This document shows, in pieces, positions 29,518 through 36,151 of a DNA stretch of 36,570 nucleotides. The first letter of the stretch is position 1. Every line of letters begins with the position of its first letter. The stretch is from an uncultured Acidobacteriota bacterium. Its GTDB lineage: Bacteria > Acidobacteriota > Thermoanaerobaculia > Multivoradales > SZUA-115. Under the pieces are notes generated by a model. The model was not told the DNA's origin and ran no database searches. It saw only the letters and a program-made list of their open reading frames with translations. The position numbers were made by a program, and so were the translations under genes. The stretch spans positions 1 to 36,570 of the forward strand of contig CALMKX010000116.1 of assembly GCA_937867335.1 (NCBI GenBank), read 5' to 3'.

Positions 29518-30897
29518 ATGAAGATGCTCGCGGCTGCTCGCCTGGAGGGAAGGATCTCGGCGAAATGGTCTTCGAACGGACACCGGTGGCGAGTAGAACC
29601 CCGAGCCTTGCCGGTCGACGACGGTCGCAGTGGGTGGCTCAGGTGGCTCGAGCCTCCCGGGGCGTATCGAGCGCTCGCCGGCAAGGTTCGTGTGGACTGT
29701 GCCGTGGTGGGCGCCGGCTTCACCGGCCTGGCCCTCGCCCGGCGGCTCCATGAGCTGCGGCCGGGCTGGCGAATCGCCGTGGTGGACGCCCAGCGAGCGG
29801 GAACCGGCGCTTCGGGCCGCGCCTCTGGCTTCGTGGTCGATCTGGTGGATTTCACCGCGGCGCTCGACGCCGAGGACCGCGCCCGCTACGTGCGGGTGGC
29901 GCGTGCCGGTATCGCGGAGCTGCGCCGGCTGGTGGCCGAACTCGGCATCGATTGCTGGTGGGACGAGACGGGCTGGATGCGCGCCGCCCGCGGGCCTCGA
30001 GGCATGCGCTTCCTGTCGAGCTGGCCACGCCTGCTCGAGGATTTCGAGATCGCCTATCGCTGGCTCGACTCCGCCGAGCTCTCTCAGGTGATCGGCTCGG
30101 AGTTCTATCAAGCCGCCGTGAGGCTGCCCGGCTCGATCTTGATCCATCCGGGACGCCTGGTCCGGGGCCTCGCGGCGGCGCTGCCGCCGGCGGTCGATCT
30201 CTACGAGTGCTCGCCGGTGCTCGCGATCGAGCGCGGAGCGAGTTTCGAGCTCACCACACCGGGGGGGCGCCTCGTCGCGGACAAGCTCTTTGTGACCGCC
30301 AACGGCTACTCGCAGGCGCTGGGCTTCGGCGCGCGGCAGATTTTTCCGGTCTTCACCTTCGGCAGCTTCACTCGACCGCTGAGCGAAGCGGAGCAGGCGT
30401 CGATCGGTGGCGAGCGCGAGTGGGGCATCCTGGCGATGGATCCCATGGGCTCCACCGTCCGTCGCCTGCGCGACGGGCGCCTGCTGATCCGCAACACAGT
30501 GCACTACACACGGGGGCTCAGGCTTCCGGAAGCGGTGCTGGAGAAGGCGCGCCGCGAGCATCGCAGGGCGCTTCTGGCACGCTTCCCGAGCCTGGCCGAG
30601 GTGGGCTTCGAGTCCACCTGGAGCGGGCTGATGGGCACTTCTCGAACTCGTCTCTATACCTTCGGCGAGCTCGAGCCGGGGCTTTTCCTGGCCGGCGGCT
30701 TCACCGGCGCCGGCATTGCCCAGGGCGCCATCGTGGGCCGGCTGCTCGCCGAGCTCGCCCTCGGCGAGGACTCGGCCCTGCTGCGGGACCAACTCGCTTT
30801 GCCTTCACCTTTTCGAATGCCAGTGGAACCGTTGCGCAGCATGGGCGGGTGGTGGCTGGTTCAGCGCATGAACCATGCCGCTGGAGACTGCCTATGA
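29518..30897 (+). CDS. DAO-family FAD-dependent oxidoreductase (Spb39/Tri27-like hydrazine pathway oxidase)
   Basis: ATG 29518 follows AGGAGA at good spacing; an in-frame TTG at 29449 lacks support. The 459-residue protein has a 55-residue leading segment. The FAD-binding fold follows, VDCAVVGAGFTGLALARRL (Gly65-x-Gly67-x2-Gly70), then RAGTGASGRASGF, and the C-terminal FAD-contacting GLFLAGGFTGAGIAQGA. This is the glycine oxidase / gamma-glutamylputrescine oxidase type of the DAO family. In s56-p1 and triacsin biosynthesis such an enzyme oxidises the N6-(carboxymethylamino)lysine intermediate to release hydrazinoacetic acid and 2-aminoadipate semialdehyde. The role here is inferred from the two partner genes directly downstream. 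The stop overlaps the next small ORF as ATGA. It is the first gene of the operon. An unrelated amine oxidase is the main alternative. Confidence 0.85.
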   Translation: MKMLAAARLEGRISAKWSSNGHRWRVEPRALPVDDGRSGWLRWLEPPGAYRALAGKVRVDCAVVGAGFTGLALARRLHELRPGWRIAVVDAQRAGTGASGRASGFVVDLVDFTAALDAEDRARYVRVARAGIAELRRLVAELGIDCWWDETGWMRAARGPRGMRFLSSWPRLLEDFEIAYRWLDSAELSQVIGSEFYQAAVRLPGSILIHPGRLVRGLAAALPPAVDLYECSPVLAIERGASFELTTPGGRLVADKLFVTANGYSQALGFGARQIFPVFTFGSFTRPLSEAEQASIGGEREWGILAMDPMGSTVRRLRDGRLLIRNTVHYTRGLRLPEAVLEKARREHRRALLARFPSLAEVGFESTWSGLMGTSRTRLYTFGELEPGLFLAGGFTGAGIAQGAIVGRLLAELALGEDSALLRDQLALPSPFRMPVEPLRSMGGWWLVQRMNHAAGDCL

Positions 30898-30983
30898 GCG
30901 AGCCCGAATCACCGTTCGCGCCGCCGGGCGCGGGCGCTCCCTTCAATTCGATCGTTCAGGAGCCAGCCGGGGCGAAACCATGA
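30894..30983 (+). CDS. 29-residue ORF, translationally coupled between oxidase and hydroxylase
   Basis: ATG 30894 overlaps the stop of the oxidoreductase as ATGA, and the TGA at 30981-30983 overlaps the ATG of the hydroxylase in the same way. A good Shine-Dalgarno (GGAG, 30882-30885) sits 8 nt before it, while the hydroxylase ATG at 30980 has only a distant one (AGGAG at 30958-30962). The peptide is Pro/Ala-rich (starting MSEPESPFAPPGAGAP, ending EPAGAKP) and matches nothing I know. It may be a coupling leader whose translation lets ribosomes reinitiate on the hydroxylase, or a true small protein. It was found by frame inspection, and the coding evidence is its geometry. Confidence 0.45.
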   Translation: MSEPESPFAPPGAGAPFNSIVQEPAGAKP

Positions 30984-32314
30984 ACAATGCGGAAGCAAAG
31001 ATTTACGGCCTGATTGGAGTCGGATTCGGCCCTTCGAACTTGGCCCTGGCCGCGGCCCTCCACGAACAGGGGCCGGCTTCGCTCGGAACGAAAGGGCCCA
31101 CGCTCTTTCTCGAGCAGAAGGAGGAGTTCGCCTGGCATCCCGGGATGATGCTGCCCGGAGCGCGGGTGCAGCTTTCCTTTCTCAAGGATCTGGTGACTCT
31201 GCGCAATCCGTGCAGCCGTTTTTCCTTTCTTTGCTACCTTCAGCACAAGAAGCGGCTGGACCGCTTTATCAATCGGCGCACTTTCTTTCCCACGCGGCAG
31301 GAGTTCAACGACTATTACCGCTGGGTCGCCGGGGAGCTCAGGGATTACGTGCGCTACGGCGCGCGGGTGCGGGCCATCCGGCCGGGCCGCGCAGGGGCCT
31401 CGGGCACGGTGCCGCTGCTCGAAGTGGAGCTCGAGGACCGCGCGACCGGCGAATGGGCGCGGCTTCTCACCCGCAACGTGGTGCTGGCGCTCGGCGGGCA
31501 GCCCGTGCTGCCCCCGGGGGTCCAGCTGAGCCCGGACGGGCGGGTGTTCCACGCCCAGGACTTCCTCGAGGCGGTGCCGGCCCGCTTCCCGGATCGCCAG
31601 GCCCCCCACCGCTTCGTGGTGGTGGGCTCGGGGCAGACGGCCGCCGAGGTCTTCCAATACCTCCTGCACCAGTATCCCCAGGCGACGGTGACCCTCGCCT
31701 TCCGCCGGCTGGCCTTGAAGCCGGCGGACGACAGCCACTTCGTCAACGAGATCTTCTTCCCGGAGATGGTGGACCGCTTCTACGGCCTGTCGCCGGCCCG
31801 CCGGCGAATGCTCCTCGCCATGCACCTCGACACCAACTACTCGGCGGTGGACACGGACCTGATCGCCGAGCTCTACGAGGAGCTCTACGAGCAGGAAGTG
31901 GCCGGAAGGCAGCGGGGGCGCATCTTGAACCTCTGCGAGCTCTTGAGCCTCGAAGAGGGGCCGGAGGGGGTGACCACGCGGCTCCGCGGCGGTTTCGAGG
32001 AGCAAGAACAGCGGCTGCAGTCGGACGCTGTGATCCTCGCCACCGGCTTCGAGCGCTGCCAGCGCCCGGCCCTGCTCGAGGAGCTGCGGCCGTATCTGCT
32101 GCTCGACGAGACCGGTGCCTACCGGGTGCTGCGCAACTTCCGGGTGGACGCCCGGCCGGAGCTGGTGCCCGGCGTGTTTCTCCAGGGCTCGAACGAGCGC
32201 ACCCACGGCCTTTCCGACACCCTGTTGTCCACCCTGGCGGTGCGCTCGGCGGAGATCCTCCAGGCGGTGGCCACGGCGGAACCGGCGTTCGCCGCCGCCC
32301 TCCAGGAGCCCTGA
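30980..32314 (+). CDS. L-lysine/L-ornithine N-hydroxylase (flavin monooxygenase, Spb38/Tri26-like)
   Basis: The 444-residue protein belongs to the IucD/PvdA/SidA family, which uses FAD, NADPH and O2 to hydroxylate the side-chain amine of lysine or ornithine. Visible motifs: FAD-binding GVGFGPSNLALAAAL (13 on), substrate-region GARVQLSFLKDLVTLRNPCS, NADPH-binding VVVGSGQTAAEV (Gly216-Ser-Gly-Gln-Thr), and the family's ATGF (354-357). Length is normal for the family. ATG 30980 is chosen because the longer in-frame start at 30875 would overlap the oxidoreductase and lacks a ribosome-binding site. In siderophore clusters this enzyme prepares hydroxamates. Here the cupin-MetRS gene 56 bp downstream points to N-N bond formation instead. 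Lysine is the expected substrate by analogy with Spb38, but lysine versus ornithine cannot be decided by eye. Confidence 0.92.
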   Translation: MNNAEAKIYGLIGVGFGPSNLALAAALHEQGPASLGTKGPTLFLEQKEEFAWHPGMMLPGARVQLSFLKDLVTLRNPCSRFSFLCYLQHKKRLDRFINRRTFFPTRQEFNDYYRWVAGELRDYVRYGARVRAIRPGRAGASGTVPLLEVELEDRATGEWARLLTRNVVLALGGQPVLPPGVQLSPDGRVFHAQDFLEAVPARFPDRQAPHRFVVVGSGQTAAEVFQYLLHQYPQATVTLAFRRLALKPADDSHFVNEIFFPEMVDRFYGLSPARRRMLLAMHLDTNYSAVDTDLIAELYEELYEQEVAGRQRGRILNLCELLSLEEGPEGVTTRLRGGFEEQEQRLQSDAVILATGFERCQRPALLEELRPYLLLDETGAYRVLRNFRVDARPELVPGVFLQGSNERTHGLSDTLLSTLAVRSAEILQAVATAEPAFAAALQEP

Positions 32315-32357
32315 CCGCCCTTGCCGGGTTCCTCAACTTTCACGATGCGCTCGCCCT

Positions 32358-32362
32358 GGAGG
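32358..32362 (+). promoter_or_regulatory. Ribosome-binding site deciding the start of the cupin-MetRS gene
   Basis: GGAGG lies 8 nt before ATG 32371. It fixes the start at the beginning of the cupin domain although the frame is open for more than 1 kb upstream. Confidence 0.7.
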
Positions 32363-32370
32363 TTCTGCCC

Positions 32371-34410
32371 ATGCGAACGTTGAAGCTCAGTGCCGAGCAG
32401 TGGCATTCCGCCTACGACATCCTCTGCCAGGGGCTGCTGCCGGCCGAGGTGGCCGAGCAGGCCCCCTTCTATCCCTCCTGGTGCCGGGTGCCGCCTGGCG
32501 GCAGGGCCCGGGTTCACCGCCACCACGAGCACGAGGTCTTCCTCATTCTCCAGGGCCGCGGCTCGATGCGGGTGGAAGCGGAGAGTCAGGAACTCGGGCC
32601 CGGCGAGGCGGTGGCCATGGGCCCCTTCGAAGATCACGAGCTCGCGAACCTCTCGGAGACCGAGGAGCTGCACTTCCTGGCCCTGGTGTGGGAGCAGCTG
32701 CCGGAAGCCTTCGGCGCCAACCGGAGCCGACTCGCCGCGGAGCCTCGAGCGCGCCGGGTGCTGCTCACCGCCACTCCGCCCACGCCCAACGGGGACCTCC
32801 ACGTGGGCCACCTCTCGGGCCCCTACCTGGGAGCGGACATCCATCGTCGTTACCTGAAGATGAGGGGCGTCGAGGCGCTCTACCTCTCGGGCGTCGACGA
32901 CCACCAGACCTACGTCGAGCTCAAGGCTCGCCAGCAGGGGCTCGGCAACACCGAGGTGGCCGAGCGCTTCGGCCGGGCCATGGCGGCCACCCTCGCGGGC
33001 ATGGAGATCGAGCCCGATCTGTTCGCCCAGCCCTCGCGCTCGGCCCACCATGTCTCGCTCACCCAGGAGGTTTTCCTGCGCCTGTGGCAGAGCGGGTCGA
33101 TCGTCGCCCGGGAGGCGCCCACGCTTTACTGCGAGAGCTGCCAGCGCTTCCTCTTCGAGGCCCATGTGCGGGGCCGCTGCCCGTTCTGCGGCGCTGGCTG
33201 CGACGGCAACGCCTGCGAGGAATGCGGCCGGCCGAATGATTGCGTGGAGATTCTCGAGCCGCGCTGCCGCAGCTGTGGCGGCGAGCCGGTGGCCCGGCCT
33301 CTCGAGCGGCTCTATCTGCCGCTCGCGCCCCACGAGGCGACGGTGCGCGAGGTGCTGGCGAGCGCCAGCATGAACCCGCACCTCGCCAGCCTCGGCGAGC
33401 GCATGCTCGAGGCGGGCTTGCCGGAGATCGCGGTGAGCCAGCTCGGCAGCTGGGGCATCCCGGTGCCGATCGAGCGCTTCGCCGAGCAGAAGATCTACGT
33501 CTGGTTCGAGATGGCCCCGGGCTACCTCGCCGCCATCCAGGAACTGCTCGAGGCCCGCGGCAGCCGGGAGAGCTGGCGGGATCTGCTCACCGATGCCGGC
33601 ACCGAACTCGTGCAGTTCTTCGGCTTCGACAACGGCTACTACCACTCGGTGCTCTTCCCGGTGATCTTCCGCGCCCTCGACCCGGCTCTGCGCCTGCCTT
33701 CGGCTTTCGTGGTCAACGAGTTCTATCGCTACGAGGGCTCCAAGTTCTCCACCAGCAGGAACCATGCGATGTGGGGCCAGCAGCTGCTGGCGCGGGTGGC
33801 GCCGGATGTGGCGCGCTTCTACCTCGCCTGGGACGGGCCGGAGCGGGTGCAGAGCAATTTCCGCTTCGTGGACCTCGAGGCCACCGTGGAGCGCGAGCTG
33901 GTCGAAGGCTGGAACGGCTGGCTGCTCGAGCTGGGGGAGAGGCTGCGCTCGGAGTTCGCCGGCGTGGTGCCCTCGGCCGGCGCCTGGAGCGAGGACCACC
34001 AGCGCTTCTACCAGGACCTCGAAGCCACCGTGGCGGAGCTCGCCGGCTGCTACGAGGCCGCGGGCTTCTCGCCCCAGCGGGCGGCTCGGGGGCTGTCGGA
34101 GCTGGTGCGGCGCAGCCGCCGGTTCGCCAGCGCCGAGCGCCACTGGCAGGGCATCGCCGGCCGCTTCGAGGAGCGCCGCACTTCGATCGCCCTCGAGCTG
34201 CTGGCGGCGAAGACTCTCGCCCTCGCCGCGGCGCCCATCCTGCCTGGCTTCTCGGCGCGGCTCCTAGCCGAGCTGGGCTATGAACCCGGCCAGGACGGCC
34301 CGCGCTGGGAGAGCCTGCCCGCCTTCGTGCCGCCCGGCCAGCGCATCACGGGTCTCGCGGAGCCCTTCTTCGCCTTCGAACGGGAAGCCGTGGCGGGTGG
34401 CTCACCGTGA
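32371..34410 (+). CDS. Cupin-methionyl-tRNA synthetase-like fusion: probable hydrazine synthetase (Spb40/Tri28-like)
   Basis: This 679-residue protein joins an N-terminal cupin (about 1-115) to a class I MetRS-like domain. The cupin motif reads G43-x5-H49-x-H51-x3-E55-x6-G62 and a second motif supplies H89-x3-N93, so all four usual metal-ligand positions are present. The synthetase part has HIGH as HVGH (144-147), KMSKS as KFSTS (458-462), and a zinc-knuckle insert with CESC (254-257), CPFC (270-273), CEEC (282-285) and CRSC (299-302). A helical C-terminal domain is retained. In Spb40, Tri28 and the Rhodococcus homologue, the MetRS-like domain activates an amino acid and esterifies it to N-hydroxylysine, and the zinc-bound cupin rearranges this to the N-N bond. 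The same role is inferred here. The second amino acid is unknown (glycine in s56-p1). Its stop overlaps the NRPS start as GTGA. Confidence 0.92.
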   Translation: MRTLKLSAEQWHSAYDILCQGLLPAEVAEQAPFYPSWCRVPPGGRARVHRHHEHEVFLILQGRGSMRVEAESQELGPGEAVAMGPFEDHELANLSETEELHFLALVWEQLPEAFGANRSRLAAEPRARRVLLTATPPTPNGDLHVGHLSGPYLGADIHRRYLKMRGVEALYLSGVDDHQTYVELKARQQGLGNTEVAERFGRAMAATLAGMEIEPDLFAQPSRSAHHVSLTQEVFLRLWQSGSIVAREAPTLYCESCQRFLFEAHVRGRCPFCGAGCDGNACEECGRPNDCVEILEPRCRSCGGEPVARPLERLYLPLAPHEATVREVLASASMNPHLASLGERMLEAGLPEIAVSQLGSWGIPVPIERFAEQKIYVWFEMAPGYLAAIQELLEARGSRESWRDLLTDAGTELVQFFGFDNGYYHSVLFPVIFRALDPALRLPSAFVVNEFYRYEGSKFSTSRNHAMWGQQLLARVAPDVARFYLAWDGPERVQSNFRFVDLEATVERELVEGWNGWLLELGERLRSEFAGVVPSAGAWSEDHQRFYQDLEATVAELAGCYEAAGFSPQRAARGLSELVRRSRRFASAERHWQGIAGRFEERRTSIALELLAAKTLALAAAPILPGFSARLLAELGYEPGQDGPRWESLPAFVPPGQRITGLAEPFFAFEREAVAGGSP

Positions 34411-34900
34411 CCGAGCCGAGCTTCGAGGAGCTGCCGCTGTCCTGGGGCCAGAGCGGCCTCTGGGTGGTGGAGCAGCTGGAGCCGGGCAATCCGGCGTCGG
34501 TGATCGCCGCCGCCGGGCGGCTGCTATCCCCTCTGGAACCGGAGCGGCTCCGCGGAGCGCTACGCTGGCTGGTGGCTCGCCATGGGGCGCTGCGCACCAC
34601 CTTCGGCCTCTCCGGGGGCGAGCCTCGGCAGCGGGTGTGGAGCTGGCTGGAGCCGGAGTTCGTCGAGCGCTCGCTCGCCGAGGCGAGCCCTGCCGAGCTG
34701 CGCGCGGCCCTGCAGCACGAAGCCTTCCGGCCTTTCGACCTCGAACGCGGCCCACTGCTGCGGATGGCACTGGTGGAGCGCAGCCTCGAGCAAGGCGGCC
34801 GGGAGACCTTCTTGGTGGTGGCGATCCACCACCTGGTGGCGGATTTCTGGTCCCTCGGCCTGCTGGTCGAGGAGCTCGGCCGTCTCCTCGCCGGAGAGTC
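34407..34900 (+). CDS. NRPS condensation domain, N-terminal part, truncated
   Basis: GTG 34407 overlaps the stop of the cupin-MetRS gene (GTGA), so the gene is part of the same operon. About 165 residues are seen: LPLSWGQSGLWVVEQLEPGN (the condensation-domain C1 motif region), RHGALRTTFGL (C2), FDLERGPLLRMALV, and the active-site motif HHLVADFWSLGLLVEEL (HHxxxD with His, His, Asp intact; Phe replaces the usual Gly after Asp). A domain opening directly at the start codon suggests a starter condensation domain or a module accepting a substrate from another protein. The family sequence ends near LLAGES, and the DNA then becomes antisense to an ECF sigma factor. The real gene is presumably much longer and lost at a join. 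Confidence 0.85.
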
Positions 34901-34905
34901 CCTGC
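34884..34905. other. Putative chimeric junction: NRPS / ECF sigma factor
   Basis: The plus-strand condensation domain reads correctly up to about 34895, and the minus-strand sigma factor reads correctly from the right down to the same place (GLSGEE on the minus strand). The shared stretch, about 20 bases starting CTCCTCGCCGGAGAG, makes sense in both genes, as expected when a short common sequence mediates a wrong join. Confidence 0.6.
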
Positions 34906-35182
34906 ATGTCCCGCAAGACAACGGGGAGCCGGTGGACCGCGGGCAATGCCGCGAGTTCGCGCTCCACCAGCGCCAGGCACTCCGTTCGCGAGTAGATCGA
35001 CTCGGGATCGTCGCACCAGCGCTGCGCGGGTCTTGGCCGCAGCCCCGCTTCCTCGAAGGCCGGTTCGAGAGCCGGATCGACGCTTTCGAGCCTACGGTCT
35101 CGCCGCATCACTTGGAGCGCCTCGTTGATTGCGATCCGCGTGAGCCAGGTCGAGAACCGCGCGTCGCCCCGAAACTCGGCGA
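34890..35182 (-). CDS. ECF-type RNA polymerase sigma factor, internal fragment
   Basis: About 97 codons on the minus strand encode region 2 of an extracytoplasmic-function sigma factor (FRGDARFSTWLTRIAINEAL, then MRRDRR) and the start of region 4 (ELAALPAVHRLPVVLRDMQG, LSGEE). Both ends are missing: no region 2.1/2.2 upstream and no helix-turn-helix downstream. It is flanked by exonuclease III in frame on one side and by antisense NRPS on the other. A working sigma factor is therefore not encoded. Source organism unclear; the GC content is high. Confidence 0.8.
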
Positions 35183-35186
35183 TGTG
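35172..35186. other. Putative chimeric junction: sigma factor / exonuclease III
   Basis: On the minus strand exonuclease III reads properly to GYEHIA, where the family normally continues into a GQKGYHGVA-type segment. Instead the sequence passes in frame into sigma factor EFRGDARFSTW. The bases coding IAE fit both genes. Confidence 0.6.
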
Positions 35187-35351
35187 CTCGTAGCCCGCCT
35201 CGCGGATCGCCGCGGAGGGAAACTGGCCCTGCGGGCACTTGGTTTCCTGCAGGCAGAGCACGTCAGGCTGGTAAGACCGCAGGAATCGCTCGACCAGCGG
35301 CATCCTGAGGCGGACCGAATTGATGTTCCAGGTGGCAAGGGTGAAAGTCAT
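35180..35351 (-). CDS. xthA: Exodeoxyribonuclease III, N-terminal fragment (Rhizobiales-type)
   Basis: ATG 35351 opens MTFTLATWNINSVRLRMPLV, with the AP-endonuclease/EEP-fold Asn of WNINS, and continues through PDVLCLQETKCP, which carries the metal-binding Glu of the QET motif. About 57 of roughly 260 residues are present before the join to sigma factor sequence. The full-length enzyme is a DNA-repair AP endonuclease and 3'-5' exonuclease. It lies 29 bp after lolA on the same strand; ftsK-lolA-xthA is a conserved order in alphaproteobacteria such as Bradyrhizobium. The missing C-terminal catalytic residues make this copy non-functional as it stands. Confidence 0.88.
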
Positions 35352-35380
35352 GCGGGATCTGGTCGCAAGCGGGGCTCGCG

Positions 35381-36055
35381 CTATTTCTGGCTCTGCTTCT
35401 GGTTGATCTCGCGATTGCGCTGGTAGTTGATCTCGAACATCGACTGGTCGAGCTTCACGCCGTTCTGGACGTTCGAGATCATCACAGTCGTATCCTTGCC
35501 CTTGGCGTCGGTGATCGTCCATTCCAGCAATTCGCTGGTCTGCGGATTGAACTTCATGGTGATGGTCGAATTGCCGAACACGGATTTGTCGGCCAGCTGG
35601 ATGGTCGTCAAATCGTCCTCTTCCTTGACGCTTTTGACGCGGCCGCCGGTGAGGTCGATCGTGTCGTCCAGCAACAGCTTCAGCGGCGTCTTCGACAGCG
35701 GATAGAGGTCCGAGGTGCGCAGCTTCATATTCTCGATCACCACTGACTTGCCGTCCGCGATGACGCGGTAGTTGGACGGCGCATCGTAGTTGAAGCGGAT
35801 CTTGCCGGGACGCTGAATGTAGAACTTGCCGCCGGTCTGCTCGCCGCGCGGCCCGAACTGCACGAAATCGCCGCTCATCGTGCGGATCGAGCCGAAGTGC
35901 TCGGCGATCTGCTGGACGGTCTGCGTCGCTTCGGCCCGCGCGGAGCCGGGCGATCCGCCCACGACGGCGAAAGCCGCTCCGGCGAAGGCTATCGCCAGAG
36001 CCGCGCGACGCGTGCTGGCAATGGGTTTTTCCCTGTTCGTCATTTCAAAAAACAT
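35381..36055 (-). CDS. lolA: LolA-family outer-membrane lipoprotein carrier protein
   Basis: The 224-residue protein has a signal peptide with a Thr-Arg-Arg stretch (ASTRRAALAIAFAGAAFAVV), cleaved near SARAEA. A complete LolA-like beta domain follows: TMSGDFVQFGPRGEQTGGKF, then IQRPGKIRFNYDAPSNYRVI, and the C-terminal LLEWTITDAKGKDTTVMIS. LolA shuttles lipoproteins through the periplasm from LolCDE to the outer membrane. The start could be ATG 36055 or ATG 36043; the former is nearer a GGAAG. Base use and sequence are those of Rhizobiales and differ from the core contig. It is preceded by ftsK (96 bp gap) and followed by xthA. Confidence 0.92.
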   Translation of the reverse strand: MFFEMTNREKPIASTRRAALAIAFAGAAFAVVGGSPGSARAEATQTVQQIAEHFGSIRTMSGDFVQFGPRGEQTGGKFYIQRPGKIRFNYDAPSNYRVIADGKSVVIENMKLRTSDLYPLSKTPLKLLLDDTIDLTGGRVKSVKEEDDLTTIQLADKSVFGNSTITMKFNPQTSELLEWTITDAKGKDTTVMISNVQNGVKLDQSMFEINYQRNREINQKQSQK

Positions 36056-36151
36056 CCACTTCCGGGCCGGCGATTCGTTCTCCTGAACGATACGTCCCCT
36101 ACCCCTCCAGTTAGGCCGAACTTTGGCCCGTTCAAGGCCGGACTGCTGGAC

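Noticed and set aside
31210-32370. Extension of the cupin-MetRS frame upstream to 31210.
   Set aside because: The extra 387 codons overlap the N-hydroxylase in another frame and have no domain character; GGAGG before ATG 32371 marks the true start.
32371-34410. Housekeeping methionyl-tRNA synthetase.
   Set aside because: The N-terminal cupin domain and the location next to an N-hydroxylase, an FAD oxidoreductase and an NRPS fit the hydrazine synthetase family instead.
29518-34900. Ordinary hydroxamate siderophore cluster.
   Set aside because: The N-hydroxylase and NRPS alone would fit, but no hydroxylamine acyl- or formyltransferase or siderophore transporter is seen, and the cupin-MetRS plus FAD oxidase point to N-N bond formation. 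The cluster is incomplete, so a siderophore-like final product is not excluded.
34890-35351. A genuine exonuclease III-sigma factor fusion protein.
   Set aside because: Both partners are truncated inside essential domains and the join lies on a short shared sequence; a chimera explains it better.
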